The translations under genes were made by a program, and so were the position numbers. From Mesorhizobium sp. ES1-1 (GTDB lineage Bacteria; Pseudomonadota; Alphaproteobacteria; Rhizobiales; Rhizobiaceae), in contig NZ_JAIUGX010000003.1 of assembly GCF_020164785.1 (NCBI RefSeq), positions 124,001 through 188,000 of the forward strand: DNA of 64,000 bases, given 5' to 3'. Below the pieces are notes generated by a model. The model saw only the letters and a list, made by a program, of their open reading frames with translations. It did not search any database and had not been told where the DNA came from. Of this stretch, positions 54,949 to 64,000 are shown in pieces (within the stretch, counting starts at the first letter, position 1; every line of letters starts with the position of its first letter).

Positions 54949-55527
54949 ATGAACACCATCATCATACGGCCGGCGACTGCGGCCGATCTCGACAGGATCA
55001 CGCAGATCTACGCCGACGCGGTGAGCCGTGGAACGGCCAGCTATGAGCTCGACCCGCCGAGCCGCGATGAGATGGGTGCGCGCTTCGACGGCCTGATTGA
55101 AGGGGGCTTTCCCTATCTGGTTGCCGAACAGGACGGCACGGTGCTTGGCTACGCCTATGCCGGGGCCTTCCGGCCCCGCCCGGCCTATCGGTTCATCGTC
55201 GAGGATTCCGTCTATGTCGCCCCCGAGGCGCAGGGCATGGGGGTCGGCCTAAAGCTGATGCGACGACTGATCGATGCCGTCGAAGCAGCGGGCTTTCGCC
55301 AGATTGTCGCGGTTATTGGCGATGGCCGGCCGGACAGCCCCTCGGTGAGGCTGCACGAAAAGCTCGGCTTCCGCCATTCCGGCCGCCTCGAGGGCTCCGG
55401 CTACAAGCACGGACGCTGGCTGGACACGGTCTTCATGCAGCTGCCGCTGAATGGCGGAGCGAGCGTGCCGCCTGATCCCAAGTCGCTGCCGGAACGGAGA
55501 TTCCTCGGTACCCGGAAAGGGGATTGA
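54949..55527 (+). CDS. GNAT acetyltransferase, phosphinothricin acetyltransferase-like
   Basis: A 192-residue acetyltransferase. It opens TIIIRPATAADLDRITQIYA and contains GTASYELDPPSRDEM, YAYAGAFRPRPAYRFIVEDS and VYVAPEAQGMGVGLKLMRRL (acetyl-CoA loop), all typical of the PAT/Bar branch. Relatives acetylate phosphinothricin, methionine sulfoximine or other amino-acid analogues; activity cannot be assigned. The C-terminal 20 residues extend past the family core. It converges with DUF2794 across an octamer repeat array. Confidence 0.92.
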   Translation: MNTIIIRPATAADLDRITQIYADAVSRGTASYELDPPSRDEMGARFDGLIEGGFPYLVAEQDGTVLGYAYAGAFRPRPAYRFIVEDSVYVAPEAQGMGVGLKLMRRLIDAVEAAGFRQIVAVIGDGRPDSPSVRLHEKLGFRHSGRLEGSGYKHGRWLDTVFMQLPLNGGASVPPDPKSLPERRFLGTRKGD

Positions 55528-55590
55528 GGAAAATGGAGAATTGAAGAATTGAGAATTGGCGCTGTGACGTCACCCGGCTCCTCGGTTCTT

Positions 55591-55630
55591 CAATTCCTCA
55601 ATTCCTCAATTCCTCAATTCTTCAATTCGT
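55591..55630. repeat. Octamer array, five copies of CAATTCCT (last two imperfect)
   Basis: Three exact CAATTCCT units are followed by CAATTCTT and CAATTCGT. About 45 bases to the left (55535-55557) lie complementary units GAATTGAAGAATTGAGAATT. The two blocks flank GGCGCTGTGACGTCACCCGG and could form a hairpin between the convergent GNAT and DUF2794 genes. AT-rich against a GC-rich background. Confidence 0.88.
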
Positions 55631-55653
55631 CATTACCCTAATCCGTTCCCCAA

Positions 55654-56040
55654 TCACGCCTCGACGAGCTTCAGCTTGCTGTCGAAGACGCCGAGCACGC
55701 GGCCGAGTTCCTGGCCACGTTTGAGAATGCGGCCGCCGGCCGCGATCACGGCGAACGCGCCCTGTTTGCGTGCCAGTTTGGGGTCCTTGACGATCTGAAA
55801 CAGAGGCACTTCGCTGGTGCGGCGGAAGACGGAAAACACGGCCCTGTCGCTGAGGTGATCGATGGCGTAGTCACGCCATTCATTGGCAGCGACCATGCGC
55901 CCGTAGAGCCTGAGGATCTGGTCGAGTTCGCGCCGATCGAACCGCACCGGCTGGTCGAGACGCTCGCGTCTCGCCTCGTGCAGCGGGATCAGTATTGCGG
56001 ATGCGTCTCCATCGCCCGTGCCGCCGCTGTCATCGGTCAT
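55654..56040 (-). CDS. DUF2794 domain protein
   Basis: A 128-residue protein typical of alphaproteobacteria. The DUF2794 core is VRFDRRELDQILRLYGRMVA near residue 34, then ANEWRDYAIDHLSDRAVFSV FRR and PLFQIVKDPKLARKQGAFAV with a C-terminal LKRGQELGRVLGVFD. Function is unknown. ATG 56040 is used; the longer frame extends through non-conserved upstream sequence. It faces the candidate small RNA region. Confidence 0.9.
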   Translation of the reverse strand: MTDDSGGTGDGDASAILIPLHEARRERLDQPVRFDRRELDQILRLYGRMVAANEWRDYAIDHLSDRAVFSVFRRTSEVPLFQIVKDPKLARKQGAFAVIAAGGRILKRGQELGRVLGVFDSKLKLVEA

Positions 56041-56240
56041 GCCCCGATCCTTCGAAATCAATCCGTGCCGATTAAAGTTGGCGCGTTCGCTGTCCAATTG
56101 CAAGGGCCGCAAGGCGAGGGCAGCGACGCGCCGTTTCCGCAACGTCCAGTCACATTTGTGAATCGCGCTGTTGGAATTGGTGATGCCCCGCCACATTTCC
56201 GCCTTTTTTTACCCGCGCTCATGCCCCAATGTCCGACGAA

Positions 56241-56414
56241 TTTACCGGTGTTGCCTGAGACGGTTCGGTCCGGCACCGGCTCGTAAACCCCAAGCCCCCC
56301 GCCCACGGGTCTGCGTCGGATCGAACCAACCTCGGTCTTTCCTCGGAAAGATCGGGTGCGACGATCCCAAAACCTAAATGACCGACGTCAGAAGCAAGCT
56401 GACGTCGGTTTTTT
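56241..56414 (+). ncRNA. Candidate small RNA ending at a perfect terminator
   Basis: There is no ORF on either strand worth calling between 56041 and 56457, yet the plus strand has three stacked stems: TTTACCGGTG...CACCGGCTCGTAAA (56241-56287), ACCTCGGTCTTTCC with GGAAAGATCGGGT (56329-56357), and the terminator at 56381-56414. No plus-strand gene precedes the terminator, so a free-standing transcript is the simplest reading. I could not match it to 6S, SRP or tmRNA, and no promoter stands out. Confidence 0.4.
56381..56414 (+). terminator. Perfect intrinsic terminator without an upstream gene
   Basis: ACCGACGTCAG (56381-56391) pairs exactly with CTGACGTCGGT (56399-56409), loop AAGCAAG, followed by a six-T run (56409-56414). 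On the minus strand the U-run is weak, so the plus strand is the intended direction, although it may also help end the DUF1223 transcript. Confidence 0.88.
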
Positions 56415-56457
56415 CATGCCTTTTTCCTTCCCCCAGAAGCAAGGGGGGCAAGAGAGG

Positions 56458-57243
56458 TTACGGCTTGTGAATGAATGCAGCGCCGAGAATGGGGCCGGGC
56501 ATGCCGTCCTTGCCGACGGACTGCAGCAGCACGGCACAGCCGCCCTTCTTGATGATCTCGCTCATCGGCAATTCATAGCGCTGCGATTTGCCGTGCCACA
56601 TGCCGGCGGTCTGGATGCCGGTGACGGCGTTCCAGTAAGTCATGCTGCGGCCCGAGTTCTCGCCCTGGGCGATCTTGACCGTCCGCGGCGCGTCGAAATA
56701 GACGATGACGACATGGGCGTCGCTCGGGCCGGTCCCGGCGTCGCCGGCATCGATGATCACGCGGTCGCTGGTGCGGCTGACCTTGACGGGCACGTGCATG
56801 CCTTCGCCCGATCTCGACATGCGGGCGAGCGCGCCATCGACCTCGCCGCGCTTGGCGCCGTTGACATGCACGCGGCCGTTGATGACGGCCTGTGGCGTGT
56901 AGACGGAGCGGCTGCCGAAGGCGCGCATATAGTCGTATTGCCGCTCGGTATTTTCCTTGCGGCCCAGCGTGTCCTGCCAGCCGAGATAGTCCCAATAGTC
57001 GACATGGTAGGCAAGCGCGACGATGTCCTCCTTGCCGGCAAGCTCGGCGAAGTACGCATCGGCCGGCGGACAGGAGCTGCAGCCCTGGCTCGTAAACAGT
57101 TCGACCACGCCCAGCGGCCGGTCGATGCCGGGCTTTTCCTTCTCGACCCCGCCGGCGTTGTCGGCATGGCCGGCACCGGCAAACGCCGGCAGGGCCAGCA
57201 CAAGGGCCGCCAGCCACAATGATTTTCGCGAGCCCATGGTCAT
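56458..57243 (-). CDS. DUF1223 secreted thioredoxin-like protein
   Basis: About 261 residues: signal peptide LWLAALVLALPAFAGAGHA, then LGVVELFTSQGCSSCPPADA with a CxxC pair (C55, C58) at the start of a thioredoxin-like fold, and YHVDYWDYLGWQDTLG near residue 85. DUF1223 proteins are secreted and of unknown function; the CSSCPPAD motif suggests redox chemistry in the periplasm. Starts at 57243 and 57237 are both in frame; a much longer frame runs antisense to the ceramidase gene and is rejected. Confidence 0.9.
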   Translation of the reverse strand: MTMGSRKSLWLAALVLALPAFAGAGHADNAGGVEKEKPGIDRPLGVVELFTSQGCSSCPPADAYFAELAGKEDIVALAYHVDYWDYLGWQDTLGRKENTERQYDYMRAFGSRSVYTPQAVINGRVHVNGAKRGEVDGALARMSRSGEGMHVPVKVSRTSDRVIIDAGDAGTGPSDAHVVIVYFDAPRTVKIAQGENSGRSMTYWNAVTGIQTAGMWHGKSQRYELPMSEIIKKGGCAVLLQSVGKDGMPGPILGAAFIHKP

Positions 57244-57420
57244 CCGATCCCCGCCGGTGGCGCCGGCTTTGTTCTGGTTGCTAAAATATGTGGCAGAACC
57301 CGAAGTCAACGGGAAGTCACGTTGCGGTGAAATTTTTCCGTTGCAACGACAGGCTGAGCGGCAATAGGTGAAGCCACTGCATTTCACACACTGGTTCGAT
57401 TCGGCGGCGGCATCATCACC

Positions 57421-58134
<714 letters not shown>

Positions 58135-58180
58135 TGTCCGCTTCCCTACTGCCTATGCCCAAGCCTATTCATGGCTGCTG

Positions 58181-60871
<2,691 letters not shown>

Positions 60872-61072
60872 GTGCGATCCATTCTTGTCTGTTCAGCCTG
60901 AAAGGGAACGGACGCCGATGGCATGCAATCACGCGCAAAGGTGCGGGTACGGCCATTTCCGCTATCCGTTCCCGAGCAACCCGAGCCGTTCAAGGCGGCG
61001 CGTGCGCTGGTTCGGCGCAAATTCTGTTCCCGTGCCGACCGCTGGCACGGATGCACCGCATATAGAGAATTT

Positions 61073-61089
61073 TCTGGAATAGTTCTAGA
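61073..61089. promoter_or_regulatory. Irr-box (ICE)-like palindrome between acnA and ccmA
   Basis: TCTGGAA-TAG-TTCTAGA is an inverted repeat (6 of 7 pairs, 3-bp spacer) resembling the rhizobial iron-control element TTTAGAA-N3-TTCTAAA bound by Irr. It is 67 bp before ccmA and about 200 bp before acnA, in the gap shared by genes for an iron-sulfur enzyme and cytochrome c assembly. The match is partial. Confidence 0.45.
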
Positions 61090-61155
61090 CAGTCGAAAAG
61101 CAAATTTGTGCGATGCGGCAGCCGCCGCGACGAATTGTTTTCGGGGCAGGCAAGG

Positions 61156-61764
61156 ATGCGGCTGATCGCGGAAAATCTGGGCGGCGAACGGGGCGGCGAG
61201 CCGGTTTTTTCCGGCGTCGACTTCGCGCTTGCGCAAGGCCAGGCATTGATTGTCACCGGGCGGAACGGTTCGGGCAAATCGACGCTGCTGCGGGTTGTCG
61301 CCGGCCTTTTGCCGGCGGCCCAAGGCCGCCTCTTGATCGAGGGCGGTGGCGAAGATTTTCCGACCGTCGCGGCGGCCTGCCATTATCTCGGCCACCTCAA
61401 TGCAATGAAGACGGCGCTGAGCGTGACCGAAAATCTGCGCTTCTGGCGGGATTTTTCCGGCCCGGGTCTGTCCAGCGTCGACGAGGCACTGGATACGGTC
61501 GGGCTCGGTGGCATCGGCCATCTGCCATTCGGCTATCTCTCGACGGGGCAAAGGCGAAGGGCAGCGATTGCCAAGCTCTTGGTCAGCCAGCGGCCGCTGT
61601 GGCTGCTGGACGAGCCGACATCGGGGTTGGACAAGGCTTCGGAGGCGCGGTTTTCCGCGCTGATGACGCGCTATTGTGAAGGGGGTGGAATGATCCTGGC
61701 GGCGACGCATCTGCCGCTGGGAATCGCGGGGGCGAAGGAATTGGCGATGAGGGTAGGCCATTGA
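61156..61764 (+). CDS. ccmA: Heme ABC exporter ATP-binding protein CcmA
   Basis: A 202-residue ATPase of cytochrome c maturation system I. Walker A is [15 protein letters not shown] near residue 33, the signature is [17 protein letters not shown] near residue 125, and Walker B is [12 protein letters not shown] near residue 147. With CcmB, CcmC and CcmD it powers release of holo-CcmE. ATG 61156 is used. It is separated from ccmB by an inverted-repeat element of about 160 bp. Confidence 0.95.
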   Translation: MRLIAENLGGERGGEPVFSGVDFALAQGQALIVTGRNGSGKSTLLRVVAGLLPAAQGRLLIEGGGEDFPTVAAACHYLGHLNAMKTALSVTENLRFWRDFSGPGLSSVDEALDTVGLGGIGHLPFGYLSTGQRRRAAIAKLLVSQRPLWLLDEPTSGLDKASEARFSALMTRYCEGGGMILAATHLPLGIAGAKELAMRVGH

Positions 61765-61775
61765 TGTCGGTGCGA

Positions 61776-61936
61776 GGCACCCCCCTCTTTCCTGCCGGAC
61801 ATCTCCCCCTCAAGGGGGGAGATCAGATGTCGTCCCGACTTTCGCCAATCACCACCGTTCGAGGACTGGCGGGAGGCATGGTCTGCCAATCTCCCCCCTT
61901 GAGGGGGAGATGGCCGGCAGGCCAGAGGGGGGCGCC
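61776..61936. repeat. Inverted-repeat element inside the ccm operon
   Basis: The left arm starts GGCACCCCCCTCTTTCCTGC at 61776 and the right arm ends GGCCAGAGGGGGGCGCC at 61936; inner arms are ATCTCCCCCTCAAGGGGGGAGAT near 61800 and its complement near 61890. The element splits ccmA and ccmB, genes that usually abut or overlap. Confidence 0.8.
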
Positions 61937-61957
61937 TTGGCAAAGGCGTCTCAGATC

Positions 61958-62623
61958 ATGGTAGCCCTTTTCCTGCGCGACATTCGTCTCAACATCCGCG
62001 CCGGCGGCGGCGCCTTGACCGGGATCATCTTCTTTCTCGCCGTGATCGCCACCATTCCGTTCGGGGTCGGGCCGGATTTGAAGCTTTTGGCCCGCATCGG
62101 CCCGGCCATTCTGTGGATCGGAGCGCTGCTGTCCTGTCTGCTCGGGCTCGACCGGCTTTTCCAGGCCGACCGCGAGGACGGTTCACTTGACCTTCTGGTG
62201 CTCGGCAATGACCGTCACATGCTGGCGCTGACGGTGCTGGTGAAATGCCTGGCGCATTGGGCAGGAAGCGTGCTGCCGCTGGTGATTGCGGCGCCGCTGC
62301 TCGGCCTGTTCATGAACATGGAACCGCTCGCCATCGGCGCAACGGCGCTCACGCTTCTGGTCGGCACGCCGGCCATCACCTTCATCGGCGCCGCGGGTGC
62401 CGCCGTGGCTGTGGCGTTGCCGCGCGGCGGGCTGTTGATCTCCGTCCTGGTCCTGCCTCTGACCATCCCGGTTCTGATTTTCGGGGTGTCGGCAAGCTAC
62501 GGTGCAACGGCCGATCCCGACCCCTTCCTGCAGCCCTTCCTCATCCTCGCCGCGCTCACGCTGTTTCTTGCGGTGGTGGGACCGGTGGCGGCGGCGCTGG
62601 CCCTGCGGCATGGAACGGACTGA
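61958..62623 (+). CDS. ccmB: Heme exporter permease CcmB
   Basis: A 221-residue protein with six TM segments. It opens [20 protein letters not shown] and contains [23 protein letters not shown] sequence at [20 protein letters not shown] and the long hydrophobic [20 protein letters not shown] near residue 165. ATG 61958 is the conventional start; TTG 61937, with GGGGGG just upstream, is an alternative supplied partly by the repeat element. It forms the membrane part of the CcmAB complex in the inner membrane. Confidence 0.94.
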   Translation: MVALFLRDIRLNIRAGGGALTGIIFFLAVIATIPFGVGPDLKLLARIGPAILWIGALLSCLLGLDRLFQADREDGSLDLLVLGNDRHMLALTVLVKCLAHWAGSVLPLVIAAPLLGLFMNMEPLAIGATALTLLVGTPAITFIGAAGAAVAVALPRGGLLISVLVLPLTIPVLIFGVSASYGATADPDPFLQPFLILAALTLFLAVVGPVAAALALRHGTD

Positions 62624-62739
62624 GTGACGCCAGTCAGGGTTTGCGTGACATCAAAGGCCGCGGTGCGGCGACCGCCTATGTTCGAAGCTGCGGCGCGGCG
62701 GCAGATTGCGAAGCCGGCGGCGCGCGGTTAAGGGAGAGC

Positions 62740-62799
62740 ATGGTCTATCCGAGTAAAATGATCGGATTACACGCCGGCGCTGCGAGGTCGGCTGCATGA
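62740..62799 (+). CDS. Possible 19-residue peptide overlapping ccmD
   Basis: A short frame, MVYPSKMIGLHAGAARSAA, has GGGAGA five bases upstream and a TGA overlapping the ccmD ATG as ATGA. It occupies the place where the end of ccmC would be and may be a coupling ORF or a meaningless remnant. Evidence is only the ribosome site and overlap. Confidence 0.25.
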   Translation: MVYPSKMIGLHAGAARSAA

Positions 62800-62969
62800 G
62801 CGCGCATGACCTCTACGTCACCGCCGCCTATGGCATCACCGCCATTGCCCTGGCCGGGCTGATCGGCTGGATCCTGCTCGACCAGCGGGCCCGCAAGCGC
62901 GATCTCGCGGAACTCGAAGCAGCCGGCGTGCGAAGGCGCTCCGACAAGGCGGGCGCGGAGAAGCGATGA
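62796..62969 (+). CDS. ccmD: Heme exporter accessory protein CcmD
   Basis: A 57-residue single-TM protein, too short for many gene finders: MSAHDLYVTAAYGITAIALA then GLIGWILLDQRARKRDLAEL. This is the CcmD pattern of one TM segment followed by an arginine-rich, Glu-containing helix. CcmD stabilises the CcmC-CcmE-heme complex and helps release it. Its stop overlaps the ccmG start (ATGA). Confidence 0.9.
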   Translation: MSAHDLYVTAAYGITAIALAGLIGWILLDQRARKRDLAELEAAGVRRRSDKAGAEKR

Positions 62970-63547
62970 GCAGCGAGACTGAAACACCGCCGCCGGCCGG
63001 TCGCCGCCTGTTCGTGCTGCTGCCGTTGCTGATCTTCCTCGGCCTTGCCGGCCTGTTCCTGTCGCAGCTGTTGTCGGGACGCGATGTCTCGGAGGTGCCG
63101 TCGGCGCTGATCGGGCAGCCCGCGCCGCCGACCAAGCTGCCGGCGCTCCAAGGGTCAAACCTGCCGGGGCTCGATTCGAAAACCTTCGCCGGCAAGGTGA
63201 CGCTGGTCAATGTCTTTGCGTCGTGGTGCGCGCCGTGCCGGGAAGAGCACCCGGTGCTGCTGGCACTGGCGCAGGACAAGCGCTTCGTCATGGCGGCGCT
63301 GAACTACAAGGACCGGGCGGAAAACGCCCGCCGCTTCCTTGGCGACTTGGGCAACCCTTTCCAGGCCATCGGCGTCGACGAAGCCGGCAGCACGGCGATC
63401 GACTGGGGGGTCTATGGCGTGCCGGAGACCTTCGTCATCGGCAAGGACGGCAAGATCGCCTTCAAGCATGTCGGCCCGCTGACGGCGGAGGCCGTGCAGA
63501 CGCTGCTGCTGCCACAGATTGAAAAGGCGCTGGCCGCGCCCGGTTAA
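62966..63547 (+). CDS. ccmG: Thiol:disulfide oxidoreductase CcmG/DsbE
   Basis: A 193-residue membrane-anchored thioredoxin-like protein. The N-terminal anchor is LFVLLPLLIFLGLAGLFLS, followed by the active site VFASWCAPCREEHPVL (C88, C91) and the cis-proline VYGVPETFVIGKDG. It keeps the apocytochrome CXXCH cysteines reduced before heme attachment. It is the last gene of the ccm unit; a CTTCTCCCC/GGGGAGAAG hairpin follows. Confidence 0.95.
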   Translation: MSSETETPPPAGRRLFVLLPLLIFLGLAGLFLSQLLSGRDVSEVPSALIGQPAPPTKLPALQGSNLPGLDSKTFAGKVTLVNVFASWCAPCREEHPVLLALAQDKRFVMAALNYKDRAENARRFLGDLGNPFQAIGVDEAGSTAIDWGVYGVPETFVIGKDGKIAFKHVGPLTAEAVQTLLLPQIEKALAAPG

Positions 63548-63582
63548 GCGTTGGCCCCGACAGCCGTCCGCCGGGGGGTCGA

Positions 63583-63606
63583 CTTCTCCCCGTTGGGGGG
63601 GAGAAG
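63583..63606. repeat. GC-rich hairpin after ccmG
   Basis: CTTCTCCCC (63583-63591) and GGGGAGAAG (63598-63606) form a nine-base stem with loop GTTGGG. It shares the TTCTCCCC theme of the other intergenic elements. No T-run follows, so it is a repeat fragment or a weak terminator between convergent ccmG and the DUF1127 gene. Confidence 0.65.
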
Positions 63607-63715
63607 CGATGCCCTGCGTTGACCGGTTCAATCCCCGAGGGGAAAGGTCGGACTTGCGAATTGCATTTGCGATTCTGCTCTGGCAGTCCTGCGTGAGGGC
63701 AGGACCCCAGTTGGC

Positions 63716-63877
63716 TCAGCCGTAGATCTGCTTGTGGATCTGATAGAGCATTTCCGAGCGGTCGGCCCGCATGTCGGCCAGATCGCGGCTGGAGAAGCTG
63801 TCGACTTCGGCGACGAGGCGGTTGTAGTGCCTGCGCTTGGCAATGCTCTGGCGAGCGCGATTCACTATATTGAACAT
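63716..63877 (-). CDS. DUF1127 small protein
   Basis: A 53-residue basic protein: MFNIVNRARQSIAKRRHYNR, then LVAEVDSFSSRDLADMRADR and SEMLYQIHKQIYG. The pattern is the YjiS/DUF1127 family of small arginine-rich proteins common in alphaproteobacteria; relatives have been linked to RNA turnover and to carbon/phosphate metabolism. A short AT-rich leader with GGAA precedes the ATG, and an inverted repeat lies about 75 bp upstream. Confidence 0.85.
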   Translation of the reverse strand: MFNIVNRARQSIAKRRHYNRLVAEVDSFSSRDLADMRADRSEMLYQIHKQIYG

Positions 63878-63950
63878 CTTGAGTTCCCTATTCTTGAGCC
63901 GCTTCCGGCGGCCGGTTGTTCCTCCTCGCTACGAAACATGACATAGTATT

Positions 63951-63984
63951 GGTGCGTTGCAAAAAGAAGATGTTGCAATGCACC
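63951..63984. promoter_or_regulatory. Inverted repeat upstream of the DUF1127 gene
   Basis: GGTGCGTTGC (63951-63960) and GCAATGCACC (63975-63984) are complementary in 9 of 10 positions with a 14-bp A-rich spacer. Its place 74 bp upstream of the start suggests an operator for a dimeric regulator, or a terminator stem of an outside gene. Confidence 0.4.
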
Positions 63985-64000
63985 ATTGCGCGCAGCGCAT

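Noticed and set aside
56241..56414. SRP 4.5S RNA, 6S RNA or tmRNA
   Set aside because: I found no SRP apical motif (GGAAGGAAGCA-like), no 6S central bubble pattern and no CCA-ended acceptor with a T loop.

Overview
The window is GC-rich, densely packed alphaproteobacterial chromosome. The gene families (ImuA-ImuB-DnaE2 mutasome, IalB-family secreted protein, DUF1127 and DUF2794 proteins, acnA next to ccmA, leuD/leuB/asd, ffh-chorismate mutase-rpsP) and the many intergenic palindromes point to Rhizobiales, most likely Mesorhizobium or a close relative. This is inferred from gene content. No rRNA, tRNA, CRISPR array, prophage or insertion sequence was recognised.

Layout. 1-1.8 kb: end of a thioredoxin/TPR co-chaperone, a LON-domain protein and a Trm112 protein. 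1.8-7.7 kb: imuA-imuB-dnaE2 mutagenesis operon on the minus strand, with a LexA box ahead of imuA. 7.8-9.6 kb: a metallopeptidase, a DUF1737 protein and a CitE-like lyase. 10-15.1 kb: a DUF4173 membrane protein, a CreB/CreC-like two-component pair and an FAD amino-acid oxidase in series. 15.3-19.4 kb: DUF72, GNAT, leuD, a secreted protein and an agmatinase-like enzyme. 19.4-24.4 kb: a giant secreted TPR protein. 24.7-32.5 kb: RidA, a VOC protein, leuB, a cold-shock/DUF805 fusion, a glycosyltransferase, a DEAD-box helicase and asd behind an attenuator-like leader. 32.5-34.8 kb: tandem repeats, a Phd/PemK toxin-antitoxin pair and a bestrophin. 34.9-39.8 kb: rpsP, chorismate mutase, ffh (with an upstream ORF), a CPBP protein and a zinc metallopeptidase. 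40-50.5 kb: transglycosylase, argG, LysE, rlmN, ClC, IalB, DUF1232, phhB, a broken tyrosine phosphatase, thpR and tesA. 50.6-56 kb: a YbbA/YbbP-type ABC system, a Bax-inhibitor protein with a structured leader, a GNAT protein and DUF2794. 56-64 kb: a candidate small RNA, DUF1223, an alkaline ceramidase, acnA, and a ccmA-ccmB-ccmD-ccmG cluster that lacks ccmC, ending in a DUF1127 gene.

Functional themes are SOS mutagenesis, amino-acid synthesis (leuD, leuB, asd, argG), co-translational targeting (ffh), cytochrome c maturation with the iron-sulfur enzyme aconitase, and envelope functions. The most unusual signals are non-coding or very short: a Thr/Lys-rich nine-residue leader peptide with exclusive hairpins before asd; a 35-codon upstream ORF before ffh that repeats its first seven residues and ends on its start codon; an orphan perfect terminator with upstream hairpins at 56.2-56.4 kb; an Irr-box-like palindrome between acnA and ccmA; and several families of tandem and inverted repeats in the intergenic gaps.
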